The notes under the pieces: generated by a model
What the model was told of the DNA's origin: nothing
The model's database searches: none
What the model saw: only the letters and a program-made list of their open reading frames with translations
Made by a program: the position numbers and the translations under genes
In this document: positions 1 through 8,387 of the stretch, in pieces
Layout: the number at the start of each line of letters is the position of its first letter
Position numbering within the stretch: position 1 is the stretch's first letter
Assembly: GCF_000374045.1 (NCBI RefSeq)
Contig: NZ_KB893325.1
Coordinates: forward strand, 47,711-111,710
Direction of reading: 5' to 3'
From: Segetibacter koreensis DSM 18137
GTDB taxonomy: Bacteria > Bacteroidota > Bacteroidia > Chitinophagales > Chitinophagaceae
Length of the DNA stretch: 64,000 nucleotides

Positions 1-13
1 TATTATATAAGCA

Positions 14-3000
14 TTATTGAACTATCAATTTAATCAACTCAACTTTTAATTCAGAAGTTATTTTAAGAAAATAGGCCCCTGGTTTCAGAGCTAGGTCTGC
101 CAGGTTGATGTCGATATTTGTTCCGCCTGCCGCTAATTTGTAGGTGCCTATTTGAGATATTTTACCAACCGCATCAACAATCTGCATTGTCTGGTTTCCT
201 GAATAGTTGGCAGGAAAATAAATATTAAATCTTTTATGAACTGGATTTGGAAAAACCTTCGGACTTCTATAATTACCAGTAAAAGCCAGTTTTGTATTAT
301 CAGTTGTGATAACTTCTGAAGGGTCGTCACAGGATGGCCTGGAATGAGAATTTTGAATAGGTGCAGAACTAATTAATGCTTTGGCAGAAGCTATTGTTAC
401 TGTGTCAATAGTTAAAAGCAATTGAGGCTTGTTCAGTGCATTTTCTCTACTATTAAATCTTACTTTTTTATCTCCAAGAGTTGCATCTTGTAGCGACAGG
501 CTTACAATTTTATCTCCGGCCAAGTGATCTCTTACAAACTGGGTGACATCTATTTCGTAATATTTTTTTTCATAGTTGCAAGCCACAGAGCCTAGAGCAG
601 TTCCCGTAACGGAAGGAGCATTATTCCATGTAATGCCATTTTCCGTCCAACGCTGTTCTACTGCAAAGGCTGAAATGTTCACCATCCCAAAGCTTTCAAT
701 GTTGTTACCATACAATTGCAGAATAGCACGATAAACATGTTTTATAGTATCGGGAAGTTTAAATGAAAGGTAAGCTGACCGGTTAAATCGAATAGCAGTA
801 GAACCTTTTATAATTAAAGAATCTGCATTACCATAATTTTTAGCTGCAGAATCTCCTGCACGTGTATAAGCATCTTCGATCGGTAGTAATGTTTTTTTAA
901 CTGCCGCTATTATTACCTTTCTTGGCTTTAGCAACATAATCCTGCCATCTCCTCCAATTTCAGAAACGTATATATTTCCGGTGGTTGTATCTTCAGTCAT
1001 ATCTAAAGGATCATTAAAACCCGAAAAGCCTTCTATTGAATAACCTTCTGTGGCGCTAACAATATCATTATTCGGGCCACCCGGCGTAAGGGTTATAATG
1101 TCATCATGCTGGCTATAACGTACTACCAGCAATTTTCCTTTCAACGCTCCGTTAAAACTATTACTCTTATATTCTATCACGCCATCAGGAGATGCATTTG
1201 TTTGAAAGTCATAAGAATATCCACGATAATTTGCATCGTGTGCTGTCCCTAAGGGATAATCTCTTACCTGTGCGGGATCTATGGGATCCGTAGGATTGCC
1301 TCCATTCATTACATACTCTCCCCTTAAAGGATTGGGATGACCGTAATATCCTCCATTTACAACTCTGAATAAAAAGTCCTTTTGCGTTTGCTGAACATTT
1401 GTCAATGCAGGAACCGAAGGACCATTATAAACAGAACCGTCAGGTCGAAGAATACCATTTACAGAAGCAGGCGTATTGCCTCCAGCAGCAGAGCCATTGG
1501 TTGGTACGTAAAGACTGCCGTTACTATGCCAAACGAGATCATAAGCATTCCGAGTACCGGAAGCATAAATGGTCAAAGGGGCATTTGGGTCGTAAGGATT
1601 GTAAGTGCCTCCTGTTTCAGCAGTACGCACATCAAGTGGAGTATGGCCGAGTTTGGAAACATCTAACCGAAGAACAGCAGCGGAAAGCAGGCGCTCATCC
1701 CTATATCCCCAGGTCTTGTCCCTGTACCCCATAGCGGATGTACTACCCTGAGTAAAATACAAAGCCAGGTCAGGACCAAAAGCGATGCTGTTGGAAAGAT
1801 GATCTTTTTTCGACCTTGGCAGATTAATTAATATGTCCTCAACCGTCTCAAGGTTAGGACCGCTAAGTCTTGATAACTTTCCATCCATATCGGGTCCGTT
1901 TATAAATACGTAGCTGTTATGGGTAACCCAGGCTACAAGGTTAGTCGCGGTGGAGGAAGGGTCAAAAGCAAAACCAATAGCAAGCCTTTGCATGCGGCTG
2001 CCGTAGGCGTCCTGCAAAGAGAACAATAGTTCTGGTGCTGTAAGTGTACCATCAGGGTTTATAATAAATCTTTTAATTACTCCGTCAATTGTTAAGGCAT
2101 ATAATTTTCCGTCAGGGCCAATAGTAAGACTTGTGTGTTGACCTGAAGCATTAGGCAGCTCGTTTCTGTCAAATTTAACGGCAGTTAGATCACCTCCCGA
2201 ACTTGCCCCAGTTGTAAAGGTGCTCGAATAAGGAATGAATGAAGAGTCTGATAAATCCTTTACCCCTGCGCTTATAGTGAATCTATATGTTGTGCTTACT
2301 TTTAGTGGATTAGCGGGCACTAAAGTTATTGCATCTCCCCCACCCGTACCATTAACATTTGATGGTACTACAGCTCCAGTCCCTTCTTCGGTCAGGTAAA
2401 CAGTACTTGTTGTAATGGTAGCATTATTTATTCCACCGTTTGGCAGTTTTAAAATACTTGTTGATATAGAAGTATTTTCGCTGACATTTACAGAACTGTT
2501 ATCAGGATTTACCGCCACAACTGAAGGCCTTTTGATCCTGGAAGGTCTTACAATAATCCAATTTATTTTTGTATTGCTGCCTCCTATTGCATCAACCGTT
2601 AAAAACCCATCAGAAACCGATACAATAACAGTTGCAGACTTAAACTTGGTGGTTGAGTTTGGAATAAAACTGTTAATGGCGTTTATACCTTCAACATTTA
2701 TTGAATGTCTGCTATTGGTACTTATGTCATCCCCGACAGAAACAGTTACTTCATAATTTCCGTTGACGACCCTTGCTTGCCATATACCTTCAATACGGGT
2801 TCCTTTAAATACATAGGAAGATAAATCCTCGCCTTGCATATGTATGAAAGTTGATAACAAAGTATCTTGAGGAGAAATCCTTTTACGGGTATTTTTAGTA
2901 AGGTCGAGAGTTGTTTTATCCAATCTTTTTATCCACCCATAAGCCATTCCATTGCCTTGATACGCAGAACTGCGTAAGCCAAATGGTTGGCCGAAATCAC

Positions 3001-3229
3001 TAAGCCAACCGTCAGGAGGTATTGTAGCAGAATCTTGAAAATTAACTTTAAAATTTGCCAATCTACCTGTTGTGGTTATTATTACATTTAATTGAATATT
3101 AAGAACTGCACTATCATACTCCGATGCAGAAGCAGTTACAACAGCATAATAAGTACCAACCGCAAGGCTTGCGGCATCAAAATTAAAAGAGATTTCAGAT
3201 CCTGTAACATAGTCAATACCATTAAGCAT
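14..3229 (-). CDS. T9SS-exported malectin / PQQ-type sugar dehydrogenase-like multidomain protein
   Basis: The open frame encodes 1071 residues from the first ATG. In order: a partial Ig-like segment (about 1-50), a malectin-like carbohydrate-binding domain (about 55-230), an SbsA/Big_5-type Ig domain (235-340), a glucose/sorbosone dehydrogenase-type beta-propeller (350-765), a DNRLRE-type beta-sandwich (780-945), and a C-terminal type A T9SS sorting domain from residue 991 (VFPNPV start). The family oxidises or binds sugars at the cell surface; the substrate here is unknown. The frame stays open upstream to 3433 without another ATG, and the sequence there (a D-G-S-G-N region) continues the Ig fold. 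The signal peptide lies just upstream in another frame, so this start is probably not the native one. Domain calls are by recognition, not by search. Confidence 0.85.
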   Translation of the reverse strand: MLNGIDYVTGSEISFNFDAASLAVGTYYAVVTASASEYDSAVLNIQLNVIITTTGRLANFKVNFQDSATIPPDGWLSDFGQPFGLRSSAYQGNGMAYGWIKRLDKTTLDLTKNTRKRISPQDTLLSTFIHMQGEDLSSYVFKGTRIEGIWQARVVNGNYEVTVSVGDDISTNSRHSINVEGINAINSFIPNSTTKFKSATVIVSVSDGFLTVDAIGGSNTKINWIIVRPSRIKRPSVVAVNPDNSSVNVSENTSISTSILKLPNGGINNATITTSTVYLTEEGTGAVVPSNVNGTGGGDAITLVPANPLKVSTTYRFTISAGVKDLSDSSFIPYSSTFTTGASSGGDLTAVKFDRNELPNASGQHTSLTIGPDGKLYALTIDGVIKRFIINPDGTLTAPELLFSLQDAYGSRMQRLAIGFAFDPSSTATNLVAWVTHNSYVFINGPDMDGKLSRLSGPNLETVEDILINLPRSKKDHLSNSIAFGPDLALYFTQGSTSAMGYRDKTWGYRDERLLSAAVLRLDVSKLGHTPLDVRTAETGGTYNPYDPNAPLTIYASGTRNAYDLVWHSNGSLYVPTNGSAAGGNTPASVNGILRPDGSVYNGPSVPALTNVQQTQKDFLFRVVNGGYYGHPNPLRGEYVMNGGNPTDPIDPAQVRDYPLGTAHDANYRGYSYDFQTNASPDGVIEYKSNSFNGALKGKLLVVRYSQHDDIITLTPGGPNNDIVSATEGYSIEGFSGFNDPLDMTEDTTTGNIYVSEIGGDGRIMLLKPRKVIIAAVKKTLLPIEDAYTRAGDSAAKNYGNADSLIIKGSTAIRFNRSAYLSFKLPDTIKHVYRAILQLYGNNIESFGMVNISAFAVEQRWTENGITWNNAPSVTGTALGSVACNYEKKYYEIDVTQFVRDHLAGDKIVSLSLQDATLGDKKVRFNSRENALNKPQLLLTIDTVTIASAKALISSAPIQNSHSRPSCDDPSEVITTDNTKLAFTGNYRSPKVFPNPVHKRFNIYFPANYSGNQTMQIVDAVGKISQIGTYKLAAGGTNIDINLADLALKPGAYFLKITSELKVELIKLIVQ

Positions 3230-3315
3230 TTTACCATTTACTGTAAGCCATATTGGTATATTACCAGAGCCATCAACAGCATTTAATTTTGCACTGACTG
3301 GATTTTTGTCAGTGG

Positions 3316-3492
3316 TTACAATGTACTCAGACAGACTCTGAGAACCTCCTTGTTGTACTTCTGCCGTCTCTGAAGATTGGTTAATAATATAGACTGCGTG
3401 GCTGACTGAGCTAAAGCCGGGGAGCTCATGTTTTCAAAAACAAATACAACGAAACAACCTTTTAAGATAAATGAAAGTATAAATCTCTTCAT
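3316..3492 (-). pseudogene. Out-of-frame signal peptide of the adjacent T9SS protein
   Basis: An ATG at 3492 opens 58 codons. The first 30 make a good Sec signal peptide: basic start MKRF, a hydrophobic core, and an S-P-A-L-A|Q cleavage site. After that the frame degenerates and stops at 3316. The downstream dehydrogenase-like gene is open from 3433 in the next frame. Adding one base near 3380-3395 would join Q-S-A-T-Q-S to Y-I-I-N-Q-S-S-E-T-A and give one secreted protein of about 1158 residues. This is therefore the 5' end of that gene cut off by an apparent single-base deletion, either real or a sequence error. Confidence 0.75.
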
Positions 3493-3982
3493 ATACTTTT
3501 CTTTTCCTATTAATTTAATAAATGGAGGATAAAGCAGAAAGTAAAAACGATGCTGTTATTAATAGGCTTGCACAAAAATCACGGGGGATGGAACTATTTA
3601 AAATAGTAGTATAAATATAAACTATAGATTTTGCAAATGCAATAGGCATTATTTTTTCAAAAAAAGTTTTTAAATCAGTTGTAATTTTTTTTAAAATAAA
3701 ACAGCAAAATTAGGGTGTGCTATGCTTAAGAAGATGAGCATTTAATGCCTTTAAATTACAATTGAGCTTTTTTGTTTTTCGGTTCCTCAACCAAGTACCT
3801 TCGTTTTAGAAGAAAAGCCCATAATTTTTTATTTGATTTGATTTGATTTGTTTCGCTTGGTTGGTATTTACTAATACCAGACAGGCGGCTTTTTTTAATA
3901 AACTTCCTTCAATTATAAAACGAATAGAAGCGTTTTTATTTTAATAATGGAGGTCGTAACAATTGTGCAGTAAAAATTCTTT
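3493..3982. other. Intergenic region with a pentanucleotide repeat, no gene seen
   Basis: About 490 bases between the T9SS gene start and the amt stop. No open frame of credible coding quality was found. It holds four tandem copies of ATTTG at 3831-3850 and short inverted repeats (GGTATT/AATACC near 3862, and AAAACG/CGTTTT near 3920). The second could be a weak terminator for amt on the minus strand. The region presumably carries the promoter of the T9SS gene, but no clear Bacteroidota promoter match was found. Confidence 0.5.
3831..3850. repeat. Tandem repeat (ATTTG)x4
   Basis: Four perfect consecutive copies of the 5-base unit ATTTG lie between two minus-strand genes. Such short repeats can vary by slippage. 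It sits roughly 340 bases upstream of the T9SS gene start, so an effect on expression cannot be argued from sequence. Confidence 0.8.
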
Positions 3983-5296
3983 TTATAAACTCTCTCCATG
4001 CTGACTTAAATCTAATCCCTGAAGTTCTTCACCTTCAGTTACTCTTAAAGGTGTTATTAAATCTGTCACTTTAAGCAAAATAAAAGAAGCGCCGAAGCAA
4101 AACGCCGACACGGCAATCATTGCGATTAATTGAATGAAGAAAAGTTTTTTTTCACCAAAAAGAAGTCCGTTATCTACTACAGCACTATTTATATTTCTGT
4201 TCGCAAAGACACCTGTTAATAACATTCCCACAATTCCGCCAACACCGTGGCAAGGAAAGACATCCAACGTATCATCCACGGAAGTACGTGTACGCCATTC
4301 AACCATCATATTACTTATAATACTTGCGACAATACCTATGGCCAAAGCATGTGGAATACTGACAAAACCTGCCGCAGGAGTAATAGCGACGAGACCTACA
4401 ACAGCTCCTATACAACTTCCCATTGCTGAGGGAAGGCGACCACGCATAGCATCAAATATAATCCACGCAAAAGCTGCTGCTGCAGAACATGTCATGGTTG
4501 TTGCCAAGGCAGTTGCTGCAATATTATTTGCACCAAAAGCCGAACCAGCATTAAACCCAAACCAGCCGAACCACAGCAACCCTGTTCCTAATATCACATA
4601 GGTTATACGTGCTGGTTTATGTGTCATACTATTTCTCGATTTTAAATAAATAGCAGAAGCAAGGGCAGCCCAGCCAGCGCTCATGTGCACCACTGTTCCC
4701 CCCGCAAAATCCAGCACACCAAACCTCGCTAAAATACCGTCAGGATGCCAGGTAGCATGCGCAATTGGGCAATAAATAAATAAACTAAATAAAACAATGA
4801 AAACAATATAAGATTTGAATCGAATTCGTTCTGCAAAAGCTCCCGTTATTAATGCAGGAGCTATAATAGCAAACTTTAATTGATAAAAAGCAAACAGTAC
4901 AAAAGGTATAGTAGGAGCCATTTTCCAGGGTGCTCCCTCAATAACTCCATGCATTAAAAAATAAGTTTTGGGGTTGCCAAAAATGCCTATAACTGAGTCG
5001 CCAAAAACAAGACTAAAACCTACTAAAACCCATAATACCGTTATTACAACCATGCATATAAAACTTTGCAGCATTGTAGAAATAACATTTTTCTTGTTAA
5101 CCATTCCACCATAAAAAAAAGCGAGGCCGGGTGTCATTACCAGTACTAAGGCTGAGGATGTTAGCATCCATGCAGTATCGGCACCATTTATTTGACTGAT
5201 GCTTTTCACTTGTGCAACATTACCTGAAAAGGCTACAATTAAAACAACAAGAAGAAACATGACAATAACCGGGAACACAATCGAACGGGAAACCAT
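3983..5296 (-). CDS. amt: Ammonium transporter, Amt family
   Basis: 437 residues, the usual length for Amt/MEP/Rh channels, which move ammonium across the inner membrane as a homotrimer. The N-terminus is a cleavable-signal-like hydrophobic segment followed by the family start A-W-M-L-T-S-S-A-L-V and the pore segment P-G-L-A-F-F-Y-G-G-M. The twin-histidine pore is present (V-V-H-M-S-A-G-W and P-C-H-G-V-G-G), as are about eleven further hydrophobic helices. The ATG at 5296 is the first in frame. No glnK (PII) gene is adjacent, although many bacteria pair the two, so its regulator must lie elsewhere. Confidence 0.96.
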   Translation of the reverse strand: MVSRSIVFPVIVMFLLVVLIVAFSGNVAQVKSISQINGADTAWMLTSSALVLVMTPGLAFFYGGMVNKKNVISTMLQSFICMVVITVLWVLVGFSLVFGDSVIGIFGNPKTYFLMHGVIEGAPWKMAPTIPFVLFAFYQLKFAIIAPALITGAFAERIRFKSYIVFIVLFSLFIYCPIAHATWHPDGILARFGVLDFAGGTVVHMSAGWAALASAIYLKSRNSMTHKPARITYVILGTGLLWFGWFGFNAGSAFGANNIAATALATTMTCSAAAAFAWIIFDAMRGRLPSAMGSCIGAVVGLVAITPAAGFVSIPHALAIGIVASIISNMMVEWRTRTSVDDTLDVFPCHGVGGIVGMLLTGVFANRNINSAVVDNGLLFGEKKLFFIQLIAMIAVSAFCFGASFILLKVTDLITPLRVTEGEELQGLDLSQHGESL

Positions 5297-5611
5297 AATT
5301 AAAAACAGTTTTAATACATTTATAAAGGATTGCTGTAAATAAAAGACTTTAAATAATACTGAAGCAAATAAATTTTAAGAAATACCAGATCTCATTAACG
5401 AAGAGCTGACCAATCGCAAGAAATTAAATTACATTTTGGAACAGGTTTTAAACGGAAGGATCTCTTTTACTTTTACCTAGGAAGGCATAATATGTATGAA
5501 TTGTAAAAATAAAAACTGAAGTTAAAAGAAAAGCGTTTTCAAGGTTTTGCTCGTCTTAAAACCCTACTTTGCCGCGGTAACCGAATTTATTAAATGGCAT
5601 AAGCGAAACAA
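5297..5611. other. Divergent intergenic region, nothing recognised
   Basis: 315 bases between the divergently transcribed amt and a small secreted-peptide gene. It must hold both promoters, but no convincing -33/-7 pair (TTTG / TAnnTTTG) was found on either strand, and no RNA gene or long repeat was seen. Confidence 0.4.
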
Positions 5612-5812
5612 ATGAAAACAATAGTAATTATCTTATTTGCTGTAACAATAGCGAAAGTCAAAGCTCAGGATAACAAAAGAATATATTGGAAATTTGCAGA
5701 CAGTATGTGGATGAAACAACTTCAAGGTGACACGACTGCAAAGAACAGGTATATCGACAGCATGGCTAAGTATAGCAGACTAGATGCTGTAGCAGGTAAA
5801 AGACTAAAATGA
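5612..5812 (+). CDS. Small secreted hypothetical protein (66 aa)
   Basis: A short reading frame with a clear Sec signal peptide (M-K-T-I-V-I-I-L-F-A-V..., cleavage likely after V-K-A). A charged mature part of about 47 residues follows, rich in Lys, Asp and Met-Trp-Met. A strong rho-independent terminator lies about 50 bases after the stop, which supports it as a real transcription unit. It stands alone between amt and the trehalose operon. The family is not recognised and no function is proposed. Confidence 0.6.
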   Translation: MKTIVIILFAVTIAKVKAQDNKRIYWKFADSMWMKQLQGDTTAKNRYIDSMAKYSRLDAVAGKRLK

Positions 5813-5863
5813 TTTTATAAATGTTTATAAAAAATAGTTTTACAATTTTTATATTTAAAAAAC

Positions 5864-5890
5864 CGCCGGACTAAATGCCCGGCGTTTTTT
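5864..5890 (+). terminator. Rho-independent terminator after the 66-aa gene
   Basis: A perfect six-pair GC stem, CGCCGG at 5864-5869 and CCGGCG at 5879-5884, closes a nine-base loop and is followed by six T residues. An A-run precedes it. It ends the transcript of the small secreted protein and isolates the glgX operon downstream. Confidence 0.85.
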
Positions 5891-6239
5891 GTTTTACTAA
5901 CTTCGCCAAGCTTTTTCCATTTAATGCGCCTGTGGTCAAACTAATAATAAGCGTATTGTAATATTTCTCGTGCTTTAATTTTTTTCAATACCGCATTGCA
6001 TTAAGCCCACAACTATAGTAATCAAAACAAATTATCATTACTTTTTCTGCAACGGTATTTTTAAAACTTTTACTGTTGGCAAGAATATTGAATTTAAAAA
6101 CATTTAAAAAGCAGTAAAATGTAGATTACCAGTGAATTATAATTTGTTATTAATAAAAAAAATAGAAATTAGAGGCTAAAATATCTAAACCAATAACTTA
6201 AAAAACCTCGTTGGGAAAATTACTCAACAATTGATCTAA
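5891..6239 (+). promoter_or_regulatory. Leader region of the glgX-treZ-treY-malQ operon
   Basis: About 350 AT-rich bases without a gene lie between the terminator and the first operon gene. The promoter for the four-gene operon must be here. The nearest approach to the Bacteroidota -7 motif is TATAATTTG around 6139, one base off the TAnnTTTG spacing, so no site is asserted. Confidence 0.35.
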
Positions 6240-8387
6240 ATGTATAACCAGATGAATATTACCGTTTATCCCGGACACCCTTATCCGCTAGGCGCTACTT
6301 GGGATGGTAACGGAGTAAATTTTGCGCTGTATGCAGATAATGCAACAGGTATTGAACTATGTCTTTTTGATTCTAATGAAAGCGGTGAAGAAACGGCAAA
6401 AATAGAATTGACAGAGCGAACTCACCAGATCTGGCATGTTTACGTTCCTGATCTGAAGCCAGGCCAGCTATATGGGTACAGGGTACATGGTCCTTACGAC
6501 CCCCAAAATGGTCACCGCTTTAATCCTTTTAAACTATTGATTGATCCGTACGCGAAAGCTATTGCCGGAACGATTGAGTGGCACGACTCTCTTTTTGGTT
6601 ATATTTTAGGAGCAAATGATGCAGACTTAACATTTAACAGAATAAACAGTGCCCAATTTGTTCCTAAATGCGTTGTTATTGATCCTAACTTCGACTGGGA
6701 GGGAGATAAACCACCGAAGACTTCTTATCATAAATCTATTATTTACGAAACACATATTAAAGGGTTTACCCAAACACATCCCGAGATACCAGATGAAATA
6801 AAAGGAACATATGCCGCGTTAGCTCACCCTGTTACGATTAAGTATCTCACTGATCTCGGCATCACGGCCTTAGAGCTAATGCCTGTTCATCATTTCATTC
6901 GTGACCGGCATCTTGCAGAAAGAAATCTCGCTAACTATTGGGGCTATAATTCCATTGGCTTTTTTGCCCCGGACATCAGGTACTCTAAAGGAGGAGGACA
7001 TGGAGAACAGGTATCCGAGTTTAAAACTATGGTTAAAGAATTACATAAAGCGGGTATTGAAGTAATACTCGATGTTGTATATAACCATACTGGTGAAGGA
7101 AATCATTTGGGACCTACTATTTGTTTTCGCGGTATCGATAATGCATCCTATTACAGGCTTACAGACGACCGTCGTTATTGTATGGATTACACCGGAACGG
7201 GTAATACCTTAAATGCGATGATGCCCAATGTGCTCCGGCTAATTATGGATAGCCTACGGTATTGGATTTTGGAGATGCATGTCGACGGATTTCGATTTGA
7301 TCTTGCCTCTACCCTTGCGCGTGAACTACACGCAGTAGACAGACTAGGATCTTTCTTCGATATCATTCACCAGGATCCGGTTATCTCACAGGTAAAACTT
7401 ATAGCCGAACCGTGGGATATTGGAGAAGGCGGTTACCAGGTAGGGAAATTTCCGCCGGGTTGGGCTGAGTGGAATGGTAAATACAGGGATTGTCTTCGAG
7501 ATTACTGGCGTGGTGCAGAGAGTATGTTGGGAGAATTTGCGCAACGCTTTACCGGAAGTCCTGATTTATACCAGAATGACTATCGCAAACCTACTGCAAG
7601 TATCAATTTTATTACCGCCCACGATGGCTTTACACTGCACGATCTGGTATCGTATAACGAAAAGCACAATATGGAGAATGGAGAGAATAATAATGATGGA
7701 GAAAGCCATAACCGTTCGTGGAATTGCGGTGTAGAAGGACCAACCGATGATCCCGATATTATAGCACTTAGAAACCAACAAAAAAGAAACTTTCTGACCA
7801 CACTGTTTTTGTCTCAGGGCGTACCGATGATAGTAGCGGGAGATGAATTGGGCAGAACACAAATGGGAAACAATAATGCTTATTGCCAGGACAATGAAAT
7901 ATCGTGGTTGGATTGGGAAAATGCAGATGAGGATTTGTTAGCTTTTACTCAAAAATTAATTCATTTCCGTAAAAATCATCCTGTTTTTCGTCGGCGTGGC
8001 TGGTTCCAGGGAGAACCTGTTTTTCATTCCGGGTTGGAAGACATTGCATGGTTTTTACCAAAAGGCACAGAAATGACAGAAGAAAACTGGAGACATGATT
8101 TTGCAAAATCCCTCGGCGTTTTCTTAAATGGTTATGGCATAAGATCAAAAGGTCCGAAAGGTGAACATATAATTGATGATAGCTTTTATGTTATTTTCAA
8201 CGCTTATCATGATGAACTGGAGTATATACTTCCTGAAAAAAAATATGGTAAACAGTGGACTAAAATTTTAGATACTTATGAGAATACGGTAAATAAAATT
8301 GAGGGTAGATATTCTGCTAAGGATCCAATTATAGTACAGGGTCGCTCCATTGTTCTGTTAAAACAACAAGATCCTTTATTATTATGA
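6240..8387 (+). CDS. glgX: Glycogen debranching enzyme GlgX (GH13, TreX-like)
   Basis: 715 residues, normal for GlgX/TreX isoamylases. It hydrolyses alpha-1,6 branches of glycogen or limit dextrin to release linear malto-oligosaccharides in the cytoplasm. An N-terminal CBM48-like domain (about 12-100) precedes the GH13 barrel. The nucleophile is D354 (D-G-F-R-F-D), the acid/base E390 (I-A-E-P-W-D) and the third carboxylate D462 (T-A-H-D-G-F). The ATG at 6240 is used; ATG 6252 is equally possible. Its stop overlaps the treZ start (ATGA), so it is the first gene of the operon and supplies linear glucans to TreY. Confidence 0.95.
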   Translation: MYNQMNITVYPGHPYPLGATWDGNGVNFALYADNATGIELCLFDSNESGEETAKIELTERTHQIWHVYVPDLKPGQLYGYRVHGPYDPQNGHRFNPFKLLIDPYAKAIAGTIEWHDSLFGYILGANDADLTFNRINSAQFVPKCVVIDPNFDWEGDKPPKTSYHKSIIYETHIKGFTQTHPEIPDEIKGTYAALAHPVTIKYLTDLGITALELMPVHHFIRDRHLAERNLANYWGYNSIGFFAPDIRYSKGGGHGEQVSEFKTMVKELHKAGIEVILDVVYNHTGEGNHLGPTICFRGIDNASYYRLTDDRRYCMDYTGTGNTLNAMMPNVLRLIMDSLRYWILEMHVDGFRFDLASTLARELHAVDRLGSFFDIIHQDPVISQVKLIAEPWDIGEGGYQVGKFPPGWAEWNGKYRDCLRDYWRGAESMLGEFAQRFTGSPDLYQNDYRKPTASINFITAHDGFTLHDLVSYNEKHNMENGENNNDGESHNRSWNCGVEGPTDDPDIIALRNQQKRNFLTTLFLSQGVPMIVAGDELGRTQMGNNNAYCQDNEISWLDWENADEDLLAFTQKLIHFRKNHPVFRRRGWFQGEPVFHSGLEDIAWFLPKGTEMTEENWRHDFAKSLGVFLNGYGIRSKGPKGEHIIDDSFYVIFNAYHDELEYILPEKKYGKQWTKILDTYENTVNKIEGRYSAKDPIIVQGRSIVLLKQQDPLLL

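Noticed and set aside
1382..1734. Two plus-strand frames of 94 and 111 codons inside the left T9SS gene
   Set aside because: Antisense to a clear beta-propeller region; composition is not protein-like.
3831..3850. (ATTTG)x4 as a phase-variation switch
   Set aside because: It is outside any reading frame, far from the gene start, and has only four units. No mechanism can be supported.
4134..4601. 155-codon plus-strand frame inside amt
   Set aside because: It is the antisense shadow of a strongly conserved transporter and its translation is low-complexity Ala/Pro/Thr; no start signal or independent support.
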